In this document: positions 45,031-52,312 of the stretch, piece after piece | Numbering within the stretch: position 1 is the stretch's first letter | How the letters are laid out: the number at the start of each line of letters is the position of its first letter | Notes under the pieces: generated by a model | Seen by the model: the letters and a program-made list of their open reading frames with translations, nothing else | What the model was told of the DNA's origin: nothing | Database searches by the model: none | Assembly: GCA_937974245.1 (NCBI GenBank) | Contig: CALJKV010000037.1 | Location: forward strand, 146,381-210,380 | DNA from: an uncultured Chloroflexota bacterium | GTDB lineage: Bacteria; Chloroflexota; Anaerolineae; Aggregatilineales; Phototrophicaceae | Direction: 5' to 3' | Length of the DNA: 64,000 bases | Program-made: the position numbers and the translations under genes

Positions 45031-45099
45031 GTTTCCCTGGTTCTCCGTGGTCAGTTTTTGGTTTTCAACAGCGAACGAGGCTGTACCGGACTTCCCGCC

Positions 45100-47025
45100 T
45101 CAATACCCCAGCCGCAGCGTCGCTTTGCCCAGGTCGTCGGGGCTGCCGACCAGGGTGACTTCATCATGTTCGCGCAGCACGGTGTAGCCATGCGGCACAA
45201 TCGATTCGCCGTCCCGCTGGATGTTGAGCACCAGCACATCGCCGGACAGCCGTAGATCACGCAGCGGCAGGCCGTCCACATCCGGGTTGGTGACGGTGAT
45301 CTGCACGATTTCGTAACGGGTATTGCGGTGCAGCAACAGTTCCGTTGTCTGCGGCGTGCGGACGAACTGCTCCATCAGGTTGACCATCGCGGAAGTCGGG
45401 TCTACTACCAGCGCCCCCAGCGCGGTCAGGCGTTCGAGGTTAGCCGGGATGTTATTGAGGCGCACGACCAGCCGCGAAATGCCAAAACGCTCATACGCCA
45501 GTTCACAGGCGAGACAGCTCGCCTCGTCGTCGCTCAACATGACGACCAGCGAATCGATCTGCGGGGTGAGCAGTTTGGAGAGCGCCGGGCGGCTGACTTC
45601 CGGCAGGCGGTACACGGTCAGGTTGCGCTGGACGGCGCGGTCAATACAGGCCGGGTCGGTATCCGCCAGCGTGACTTTCCAGTCAGCGGCAGCCAGATGC
45701 TGGGCCAGCGTAATCGCCTGCCCGTCAATCCCCAGGATAACCGCCTCGCGGATCTCGTTATCCACGATGTCGCCGTCGGGCACGTGCGCTTCGCCCACCC
45801 GCTTGATAGCCGCCTTGAGGAGCGGCGGGCCGACTAACTGGCTCAACACGATGACTGAGACGATGAGGGTCGCAAATTCGTCCCCGAACTCCGGGAACTC
45901 CACCGCGACTTCCTGTGCCAGCCCCAGGCCAATCCCCGCCTGGGTGACATACGCCATCCAGGCCACCTGGGTATGGCGCAGCGGGTCACGCGCCGCCATG
46001 CCTCCGGCGAATGCCCCGGCGATCAGCCCCACCAGCCGGAGCGTGAAAATCAGCAGGGCAATCAGCGCGGTTTGCGCCAGGATGTCCAGGCGCAGCGTCA
46101 CGCCGATGAACGTGAAGAAGGCCACATAGATCAGCGGCCCGGCGTCCTCAATCAGTTTGATAAACTCATCCGGGTAGCGGCTGAAATTCGCCACCACGAA
46201 ACCCGCCACCATGCAGACGAGCAGCGGCTCCAGGAAGATTTCCGCCGGCAGATAATGGGCGGAGTATTCCCGCAGGGCGTGGGAAAACAGAAACACCGAA
46301 TAGCCGACCAGCAGCATGAAGGTGATCTTCAGGCGCCTGTCCAGGCGAGTCGAGAGGATAAACACCAGGGTGCGACCAACCAGGAACCCGCCCAGCAGCG
46401 CCAGCGCCAGTTCCAGCCCCAGCAGCAGAATTACGCCAACATCGAACCCTTCGGCGGTGAGGATGACATCGGCCACCGCCGCGCTAAAGGCGAAGGCCAG
46501 CACGACAACGACATCCATGACCACCGTCACGCCCAGCACTGTCCGGGTGAAGCGTCCCCGCGCCCGGAGTTCGTTCACAATAGCAATGGCTGAGGAAGGC
46601 GAACGGGCGACGAGAATCGCCGCGACCAGCATGGCGGCGGCCAGGCGGCTGGCGTCCGGCAGGTCCTGCATGAAGGGGATCGTGCCGGAGAGAAGGAACA
46701 CGCCTATCGTACCCACCAGGTAGATGGCGACCAACTGCCCGGCAGTATGCCAGGCGATACTTTTCAGATTGCTGCGGAGTTCTTTGAGATGGAGTTCGCT
46801 CCCGGCGGCGAAGGCGATGAACCCCAGCGCGATTTCATCAATGAAGCGCAGTTCTTCCGCCATGTTTTCCGGCAGCAGGGCCAGCACGAACGGCCCGGCC
46901 AGAATGCCGGCAATCAGGTAGCCGCTGATATAGGGCAGGTTATAACGGGAGAGAAATATCCCAAGCTGGCGAGCCGCCAGCGCAATAAATAGGAAACTTG
47001 CTGTGTGGATGGCTATTACCGGCAT
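45100..47025 (-). CDS. KefB/RosB-type cation:proton antiporter with TrkA-N and TrkA-C domains
   Basis: A 641-residue CPA2 antiporter. Residues 1-385 hold about 12 membrane helices with the CPA2 features LPYISGYLIAGILAGP near 30 and FIDEIALGFIAFAAGSEL near 60. The RCK nucleotide-binding domain starts with EAVILGIDGQAITLAQHL near 410, where the usual GxGxxG is reduced to GIDGQA, and shows VTLADTDPACID at the adenosine strand. A TrkA-C domain closes the protein (LRLSGDVLVLNIQRDGESIV, HGYTVLREHDEVTLVG). It would move K+ or Na+ against protons under nucleotide control. The RCK glycine loss could change ligand preference. Confidence 0.88.
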   Translation of the reverse strand: MPVIAIHTASFLFIALAARQLGIFLSRYNLPYISGYLIAGILAGPFVLALLPENMAEELRFIDEIALGFIAFAAGSELHLKELRSNLKSIAWHTAGQLVAIYLVGTIGVFLLSGTIPFMQDLPDASRLAAAMLVAAILVARSPSSAIAIVNELRARGRFTRTVLGVTVVMDVVVVLAFAFSAAVADVILTAEGFDVGVILLLGLELALALLGGFLVGRTLVFILSTRLDRRLKITFMLLVGYSVFLFSHALREYSAHYLPAEIFLEPLLVCMVAGFVVANFSRYPDEFIKLIEDAGPLIYVAFFTFIGVTLRLDILAQTALIALLIFTLRLVGLIAGAFAGGMAARDPLRHTQVAWMAYVTQAGIGLGLAQEVAVEFPEFGDEFATLIVSVIVLSQLVGPPLLKAAIKRVGEAHVPDGDIVDNEIREAVILGIDGQAITLAQHLAAADWKVTLADTDPACIDRAVQRNLTVYRLPEVSRPALSKLLTPQIDSLVVMLSDDEASCLACELAYERFGISRLVVRLNNIPANLERLTALGALVVDPTSAMVNLMEQFVRTPQTTELLLHRNTRYEIVQITVTNPDVDGLPLRDLRLSGDVLVLNIQRDGESIVPHGYTVLREHDEVTLVGSPDDLGKATLRLGY

Positions 47026-47327
47026 CGTTGTCTATCTCATTTTCCATATAGTATGGCAGGCTCCCCGGCCCCGCGCCACCCGTCCATACTGCCTGTTCCC
47101 GCGCCGGAGGCTGGAAGGCATCCGGCAATGCTCGGGAAACTCCTTGAATTGTGGCTGTTGGCGCTAATGCCTTGTGCAGCTTAAGAATATTACCCAATGT
47201 AGTTTGCCGGGCATTAAAATACCCGGCAAGGTGTTCCAAACCCGCTGAAGGGGTTGGGCTTATCCTTTTGCAGGCAAGGTGTAGCCCCTTCAGTGGGCTT
47301 GGTTTTGCCTAGCCTGGGGATTTATCC
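47026..47327. repeat. Intergenic region with two inverted repeats
   Basis: TTGCCGGG (47204-47211) and CCCGGCAA (47222-47229) form an 8-bp hairpin. CCCGCTGAAGGGG (47241-47253) and CCCCTTCAGTGGG (47285-47297) are inverted copies with one mismatch, 31 nt apart. The second pair looks like a REP- or MITE-like palindrome. Either could terminate transcripts of the accessory genes upstream on the minus strand. No gene is seen in these 302 nt. Confidence 0.5.
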
Positions 47328-47759
47328 TCAGGTGAGCTTATTCTTTGGAGAGCGCATAATCAAGTAACGAATGCTCAGGATGACGAACCCGGATGAACAT
47401 CCCCCCATCCACGCGCTTAAAATTCCAGGCATTCCAGCAAGTGAAGCCGGGCCAGCCGCCATAGTCCCGCCCCATTCCTGTAACGTGAGAAAAAAGATCA
47501 AAAATGCTGCAATTAAAGTCACTACAAAGGGGATGGCTATTCCGATGATAGAAAAGGCAACGGCATCCTCTGGCATCATCTGTATGTTTACGGTCTTTGA
47601 TAGAAGCGACAATACAGTTGCTATAAGCACATACGGTAGAAATGCCAGGAAAATCACAAGAATTAATCTGATTACAGTATGCTCCAGGGTCAAAAGAAAG
47701 AGGATATAACCGGAATACATGAATCCAGGGAATACTGACAATACGAGGTAAATCAACAT
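47328..47759 (-). CDS. Small polytopic membrane protein in the accessory region
   Basis: A 143-residue protein with four hydrophobic helices: about 1-22 (MLIYLVLSVFPGFMYSGYIL), 25-55, 68-95 and 105-130. The coding region is AT-richer than the chromosome around it. The frame is open upstream to 47894, but that extension runs through repeat copy 1 (47814-47867) and has no membrane or domain sequence, so the ATG at 47759 is preferred. No family recognised. It is the first of a chain of lineage-specific genes between copies of the TolB-like gene 3' end. Confidence 0.55.
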   Translation of the reverse strand: MLIYLVLSVFPGFMYSGYILFLLTLEHTVIRLILVIFLAFLPYVLIATVLSLLSKTVNIQMMPEDAVAFSIIGIAIPFVVTLIAAFLIFFLTLQEWGGTMAAGPASLAGMPGILSAWMGGCSSGFVILSIRYLIMRSPKNKLT

Positions 47760-47813
47760 CCCATATCTGTATCGCAAGCTGGTATCCCCTGTTTTTTGAG
47801 TCCCAGTCTCTAC

Positions 47814-47867
47814 CCCTAACACCCGGCCTCGCCCTGGAAAGCGGCGGGCGACCAGACCGGCGGGGTG
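47814..47867. repeat. Partial copy 1 of the TolB-like gene 3' end
   Basis: These 54 bp repeat, with about one mismatch in the core, the last codons and stop region of the gene at 49977-51125 (core ACCCGGCCTCGCCCTGGAAA followed by GCGGCGGGCGACCA). The direct orientation is the same as copies 2 and 3. Confidence 0.8.
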
Positions 47868-47950
47868 AAAGGTCGCTACCCCGCACGAACGCATTATTCA
47901 GTTTGAGTCGGTGAAAGGAAGGCGGAGTAAGCGAGGGAGGATGCAAGGCT

Positions 47951-48979
47951 CTAGTTTTCGTCGGGTATCCCCCACAAATAAATTATCCCATAAACATCAT
48001 CTGAGATCAAAAACATATCATCCGTACTGAATGTCAAACTGACAATTTCATCAATATTTTCATGCAAGGTGATCAACTCGGTCATATCTCGCATGTTCCA
48101 TATACGAACCTCACCCTCGGAATCACCCGTTGCCATTATAGTACCATCTGAGTTAAAAGCTATGCTCGTAACAAGCCCAGAATGCCCACGTAACTCAGCG
48201 ATTTGACTTCCATTTTCCCAATCCCATAGGACAATGTTACCAACTCCAGCAGATACAAGTATGGTTTTGTCAGGATTAAATAGAAGCTCATTGCCCCCAC
48301 CATTATTCTGTTCCAAAGACAGTTGAAGTTGCCCATTACCACTGTCAAATATGTGCAACGATCCACGTGAATCAGAGGTTATGACAAAATTGCCAAACAC
48401 ATCAGGGATTGCTGAAGATATTGGATATTCAGAATACTCTATAGCCGAGATGGCTGTTTTTGAAGCGATGTCCCATACTCGTATGACGGTGGTCCCCAAA
48501 CTCTTACCTTGTGACATGAGGCGGTTATCATCGTCAAAAAAAGCAACTTTCCATACAATAGAATCGAAGCCTTCAAAAACAGTGACTAGTTCCTTGCTCT
48601 CGATTTCCCATAAATAGATATTCCCCTCATAGTCTCCTCCAGCCAATAAGTGACCATCAGAACTGAAGGCAACACTGTATATAGGGTTTTCAGATTCCAT
48701 CAAATGGAATTCGGAATTTATTGTATTTGAATATATCTGTATGCCCACTTCGCTCGCTATTGCCAGATAATCACCTGAAGGAGAATAGACGATTTGCCCG
48801 GATGACAATGAATCAGTCATCTTTTCTAATAGTTGTAACTGCTGTGCATTTTCGGTAATTATTGCTTCAAAGCCTGTGGGCGTGGTCTGAGCCGTTACAA
48901 GAGCGTGGCTGAGAAAAAATAGACTCAGAATCAAGAGCATCTTGCGTCCTGTCGTAAGTCGTCTATCGGAATACATCAT
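47951..48979 (-). CDS. Exported WD40-repeat protein in the accessory region
   Basis: A 342-residue protein with a signal peptide (MLLILSLFFLSHALVTAQ, after a short basic leader). The mature part has six or seven WD40 repeats with readable units: YSVAFSSDGHLLAGGDYEGN then IYLWEIESKELVTVF, and SIAFNSDGTIMATGDSEGEV then RIWNMRDMTELITLH. Coding sequence is markedly AT-rich. GGAG precedes two adjacent ATG codons (48979 and 48976). The gene sits between direct repeat copies 1 and 2, so it appears to be a discrete cassette. Related propeller genes are at 3142-4212 and 11438-12967. Confidence 0.7.
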   Translation of the reverse strand: MMYSDRRLTTGRKMLLILSLFFLSHALVTAQTTPTGFEAIITENAQQLQLLEKMTDSLSSGQIVYSPSGDYLAIASEVGIQIYSNTINSEFHLMESENPIYSVAFSSDGHLLAGGDYEGNIYLWEIESKELVTVFEGFDSIVWKVAFFDDDNRLMSQGKSLGTTVIRVWDIASKTAISAIEYSEYPISSAIPDVFGNFVITSDSRGSLHIFDSGNGQLQLSLEQNNGGGNELLFNPDKTILVSAGVGNIVLWDWENGSQIAELRGHSGLVTSIAFNSDGTIMATGDSEGEVRIWNMRDMTELITLHENIDEIVSLTFSTDDMFLISDDVYGIIYLWGIPDEN

Positions 48980-49022
48980 TAAACTCCGGTTCTTAAAAAC
49001 AAATAATGTTTTGGCGATAGAT

Positions 49023-49132
49023 AGGTCTCACCTCGTTTTGATCGAAAACGCGCAAGCCATCGCCCCTAGCAGCCTGCCTTGCCCTGGAAAGCGGCGGGCG
49101 ACCACACCGGCGGGGTGTTGCCCAGGGCGGTG
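49023..49132. repeat. Copy 2 of the TolB-like gene 3' end
   Basis: About 110 bp that align from end to end with 49933-50043. AGGTCTCACCTCGTTTTGAT, ATCGAAAACGCGCAAGCCA, GCCCTGGAAAGCGGCGGGCG and TGTTGCCCAGGGCGGTG are all shared; only a 20-bp middle section has diverged. It therefore carries both the last codons and about 45 bp of downstream sequence of the gene ending at 49977. Confidence 0.9.
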
Positions 49133-49170
49133 ATGGGCAAAAGCAAATGTGCCCCCAACTTATCATCCTG

Positions 49171-49734
49171 TTAACCAATCTGACCTTTTCTTTGTAGATG
49201 ACTCCATATTTCAGCCGCCAAAGACGCTATAGAATCGTCCTCGCTACTCATTAATACCTTAACTTTAGGGAGAGCTTCAACAATGTTGAGTTGTTCTACG
49301 ATATTTAAGGCCGTTTCGGTAAGTTCTTTGGTATCTAAAGCCTCCACTGCAAGAGGGAAAATATCTCCGCCGACGTTATCCGCCAAAGCTTGCAAGAAAA
49401 TCCAGGCTGTATGCAAATCGGGTCGCTGCACCGCATCTATCATAGTGGGAATATAATCACTATGAAACTGGTTAGCCATATAACCACTCAGACTTCTCTG
49501 AAGTAGTCTACATCCTTCACTATATCCTTCAATGATTTCATTGGGGGATAGGCGGGGGAAGATCAGGTCTAGCTTTTCTATCGCAAGGGAATAGACTTTG
49601 CCATATTTGTTATTATTAGTTTGAAGTTCTAGCTGATAAACTTCGCTTCGACTCTTAAGTTCGTCCACCGTTGGATCAATATACGGTTGGACTTCTTGAT
49701 ACATTGAATTCACTTCCTCAAGTTCCTTATTCAT
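49171..49734 (-). CDS. HEAT-like helical repeat protein in the accessory region
   Basis: A 187-residue soluble protein rich in helices. The segment from about residue 95 (YIPTMIDAVQRPDLHTAWIF, then FPLAVEALDTKELTETALNI and LPKVKVLMSSEDDSIASLAA) repeats helix pairs in the style of HEAT or immunity-protein adaptors. The coding region is AT-rich. It lies between repeat copies 2 and 3. No toxin gene is adjacent, so an immunity role is only one idea. A MITE-like palindrome follows upstream at 49786-49915. Confidence 0.6.
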   Translation of the reverse strand: MNKELEEVNSMYQEVQPYIDPTVDELKSRSEVYQLELQTNNNKYGKVYSLAIEKLDLIFPRLSPNEIIEGYSEGCRLLQRSLSGYMANQFHSDYIPTMIDAVQRPDLHTAWIFLQALADNVGGDIFPLAVEALDTKELTETALNIVEQLNIVEALPKVKVLMSSEDDSIASLAAEIWSHLQRKGQIG

Positions 49735-49785
49735 AGAAGTTCTGCCTTAAAACAGATTCTTGATTGGTATTACGCTACTTGACTA

Positions 49786-49915
49786 AGTGCTGCATCCGGT
49801 TAGTTTCTCAAGAACAGGCGTAGGGACGGCATTTTTTCCGTCTGGCGGACGCGCAGAAGCGCGTCCCTACGAATATCCTGTTTTCTTGCTTGATTTATTT
49901 GCCGGATGCAGCACT
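49786..49915. repeat. MITE-like palindromic element
   Basis: The ends AGTGCTGCATCCGG (49786-49799) and CCGGATGCAGCACT (49902-49915) are perfect 14-bp inverted repeats. Inside, CAAGAACAGG and CCTGTTTTCTTG, then CGTAGGGACG and CGTCCCTACG, continue the palindrome. The whole 130-bp unit could form a cruciform or long hairpin. It has no ORF. The inner CCCTACGAAT is shared with 43870-43879. Confidence 0.65.
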
Positions 49916-49932
49916 AAGATTGAGAGAAGAAA

Positions 49933-50043
49933 AGGTCTCACCTCGTTTTGATCGAAAACGCGCAAGCCACCCGCCTCTAACACCCGGCCTCGCCCTGGAA
50001 AGCGGCGGGCGACCACACCGGCGGGGTGTTGCCCAGGGCGGTG
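49933..50043. repeat. Copy 3 (original) of the TolB-like gene 3' end
   Basis: This is the resident 3' end: 50043 to 49977 encode the last residues (LGNTPPVWSPAAFQGEAGC) and stop of the TolB-like gene, and 49976-49933 is its downstream flank. It matches copy 2 over the full length and copy 1 over about 54 bp. Confidence 0.9.
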
Positions 50044-51125
50044 TCATCGGCCAGCCACCACGTCCCGGCCACCGTGTCCACCACCGCCAGGCTGTAGCTG
50101 GAACGCAGCGCCAGGTAACGGCCATCGGCGCTGAAACGCGGGTAGTCGGCAAACCCCAACGCCGGGTCGTTGATGTAGCGCACTGCGCCAATATCGGCGT
50201 TGCCCACCAGCGGCACCTGCCATAACAGGTTTTCCGATACACCCTGGAAATCCCGAATCGAACTGATTAACCCGGCGCTATTGGGCAGCCAGGTCGTATC
50301 CAGCACCAGACTCCACTCAAAACTCAACTGCGTGGGGATTGCGTCCGGCTGGTAGGCCGTCATCCACAGGGTATCGTTGCCCCCGCTGGGCGCAAACGTG
50401 AAGCTGATGAGCGCGCCATCGGGACTCCAGCGCGGGGCGCGGACGCTGCCGGTGGGGAAGTTCGTCAGGCGGTACTTGGTCGCCCCGTCAGCGCTCACGA
50501 TCCACAGGTCGGCCTCGTAGAGCAGGGAGGTGGCCGGCGTGGTCGTAGGCACTGCCGTCGAAAAGAGATCCGCCCCCGGCACGCGCTCGGTATACGACAT
50601 ATACACCAGCCATTGACCATCGGGCGACCACTGCGGCTCATACTCATCGCCGGTCATACTGTAAAACTCCGGCACGCCGCCCTCTGGCGAGACCCAGGCG
50701 ATGTGGTGCTGGTAGGGGCGCTGCGGGTTATCGCCCGGACGCAGCATGGTGAAGACAATGCGCGAACCATCCGGCGACCAGTCCGGCTCCCAGACACCCC
50801 ATTCCCCGGCAGGCAGGTCGTTGTACTGCACCAGGCGGCGCAGGTCGCTGCCGTCAATACGCGCCGTGTAAAGCTGGGCCAGGTCCGCCCGATCACTCAT
50901 CGTGAAGGCGATGCGGCAGCCATCCGGCGAAAAATCCCAGACTTCGTGCCAGCCGTCGCCAAAAGACAGTTCCCGCTGCGTCCCGCTCCCCATGTCATAC
51001 AGGATAATGCGGTCCTGCTCGGCAGTGGTGGCAGCCAGCAGCGGCCCGACCAGCGGCGCGTCCTGGGCATAGAGGGGGGCAGCGACCAGCAGCAGGCACG
51101 CCAGCAAGAAAAATAACCGGGTCAT
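49977..51125 (-). CDS. Exported TolB-like (PD40) propeller protein
   Basis: A 382-residue protein with signal peptide MTRLFFLLACLLLVAAPLYA. The mature part has six PD40/TolB-type units: WDFSPDGCRIAFTMSDRADL, PDWSPDGSRIVFTM, PQWSPDGQWLVYMSYTE, PRWSPDGALISFTFAPSGGN and PRFSADGRYLALRSS. These propellers serve as protein-binding scaffolds or as the N-terminal part of peptidases; here no peptidase domain follows. Its 3' end is the source of the duplicated segments at 47814-47867 and 49023-49132. Confidence 0.8.
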   Translation of the reverse strand: MTRLFFLLACLLLVAAPLYAQDAPLVGPLLAATTAEQDRIILYDMGSGTQRELSFGDGWHEVWDFSPDGCRIAFTMSDRADLAQLYTARIDGSDLRRLVQYNDLPAGEWGVWEPDWSPDGSRIVFTMLRPGDNPQRPYQHHIAWVSPEGGVPEFYSMTGDEYEPQWSPDGQWLVYMSYTERVPGADLFSTAVPTTTPATSLLYEADLWIVSADGATKYRLTNFPTGSVRAPRWSPDGALISFTFAPSGGNDTLWMTAYQPDAIPTQLSFEWSLVLDTTWLPNSAGLISSIRDFQGVSENLLWQVPLVGNADIGAVRYINDPALGFADYPRFSADGRYLALRSSYSLAVVDTVAGTWWLADDTALGNTPPVWSPAAFQGEAGC

Positions 51126-51324
51126 ACAGGTACTCTCTTTCAGAGGTTCGTTTTCAGCGTTCGGTTATCAGCAGAAGCCGTGTTCATCTGAAATCCGGCT
51201 ACTGACTACTACCGGCTCATCACCTCCCCAGTGTACCACCAACCGGGCGGTATCCGGGGATTCGGTTTGAGCTATTCTGCCGCGATTCGCTATAATCACG
51301 GTACGTAACGAACAGGAGAATGTG

Positions 51325-51678
51325 ATGCAGCCCAAACCCCCGCCCCGGCAGCTCCGCTTTGAACTGCCCGCCAATATGAACGCAACGTATGCCAATGCCG
51401 TCATGATTAGCCAGACCCACAGCGAAATTATCATGGATTTCATCCAGGTGATGCCCAACAGCCCCGCCGCCCGCGTCCAGTCGCGGGTCGTGATGACACC
51501 CTCTAACGCGAAAGCCTTTATGCAGGCGCTGAAGACCAACCTCGACCGGTTTGAAGAAAAGAACGGCGAGATCAGTATGCCGCCGCAGCCGCCCACCCTG
51601 GCTGACCAGCTTTTTGGCACGGTGCGCCCGGAAAATACCGACGAGACGGATACCCCGGAAAAGCCCGACAATGAATGA
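51325..51678 (+). CDS. DUF3467 family protein
   Basis: A 117-residue protein matching DUF3467. It has an N-terminal strand LRFELPANMNATYANAVMIS, the conserved core HSEIIMDFIQVMPNSPAARV and VMTPSNAKAFMQALKTNLDR, then an acidic disordered tail. AGGAG lies 6 nt before the ATG at 51325; a GTG one codon upstream is too close. The family is widespread and uncharacterised. The stop overlaps the start of the translin-like gene by 8 nt, making it the first gene of a three-gene operon. Confidence 0.85.
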   Translation: MQPKPPPRQLRFELPANMNATYANAVMISQTHSEIIMDFIQVMPNSPAARVQSRVVMTPSNAKAFMQALKTNLDRFEEKNGEISMPPQPPTLADQLFGTVRPENTDETDTPEKPDNE

Positions 51679-52312
51679 GCTGAATGCGATTGCCGACGGT
51701 ATCCGCGCCGTCTTTGAGACGAAAAACGCTGCCCGTGATGCAGCCATCAGCCGTTCCCGCGAGTTGATTCGCTACTGTGCCGAAGGGATCCGCGCGGTTC
51801 ATCGCCGCGATTGGGCGCTGGCTGAATCGAAACTGGAAACCGCCCGCACGGCTGCCGGCGAGCTGCGCGACGGGGTAGCCGATTATCCTGACCTGTACTT
51901 CAGCGGGTATACCCAGGACGCGCTGAAGGAGGTGGCCGAGGCCTTCTGCACCTACGCCATCATTCGCGGGGAAGACCTGCCTTCACCGGAGACGCTCCAG
52001 ATTGAGGCGGATACCTATCTCAAGGGGCTGGCGGAGGCGGCCACCGAACTGCGCCGATTCATCCTGGATATTCTGCGCCGCCTGGATGGGGACATGGACG
52101 AGGCCGAGCGCCTGCTGGCCTGGATGGACGCCGTATATGACCAATTGGTGACGTTCGATTTTCCCGACGCCATCACCGGGGGGCTGCGCCGCCAGACCGA
52201 CGTGGTGCGCGGCGTGCTGGAACGTACGCGCGGCGATATGACGACGACCCTGCAACAGCAGCGCCTTCAGGCCGCCCTCAGGCGGTTCGAGGGTAAGCTG
52301 GGGAGTGAGTGA
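51671..52312 (+). CDS. Translin-family protein
   Basis: A 213-residue all-helical protein of the translin family, whose eukaryotic and archaeal members form RNA/ssDNA-binding octamers and, with TRAX, the endoribonuclease C3PO. Recognisable parts are RSRELIRYCAEGIRAVHRRD near residue 28, YTQDALKEVAEAFCTYAI near 80 and GLAEAATELRRFILDILRRL near 118. YDQLVTFDFPDAITGGLRRQ near 155 and TDVVRGVLERTRGDMTTTLQ near 177 complete the core. The E-E-E TRAX-type catalytic set is not clearly present, so it is more likely RNA-binding. It starts at ATG 51671 inside the DUF3467 stop region, and its stop overlaps the next gene in GTGA. Confidence 0.8.
   Translation: MNELNAIADGIRAVFETKNAARDAAISRSRELIRYCAEGIRAVHRRDWALAESKLETARTAAGELRDGVADYPDLYFSGYTQDALKEVAEAFCTYAIIRGEDLPSPETLQIEADTYLKGLAEAATELRRFILDILRRLDGDMDEAERLLAWMDAVYDQLVTFDFPDAITGGLRRQTDVVRGVLERTRGDMTTTLQQQRLQAALRRFEGKLGSE

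Noticed and set aside
47760..47894. N-terminal extension of the membrane protein at 47328-47759
   Set aside because: The extension is read through repeat copy 1 and has no domain or signal sequence; the frame is open by chance in GC-rich DNA.
51551..51670. Longer N-terminus for the translin-like protein
   Set aside because: The extension is Arg/Pro-rich and overlaps the DUF3467 gene out of frame; ATG 51671 begins the recognisable fold.
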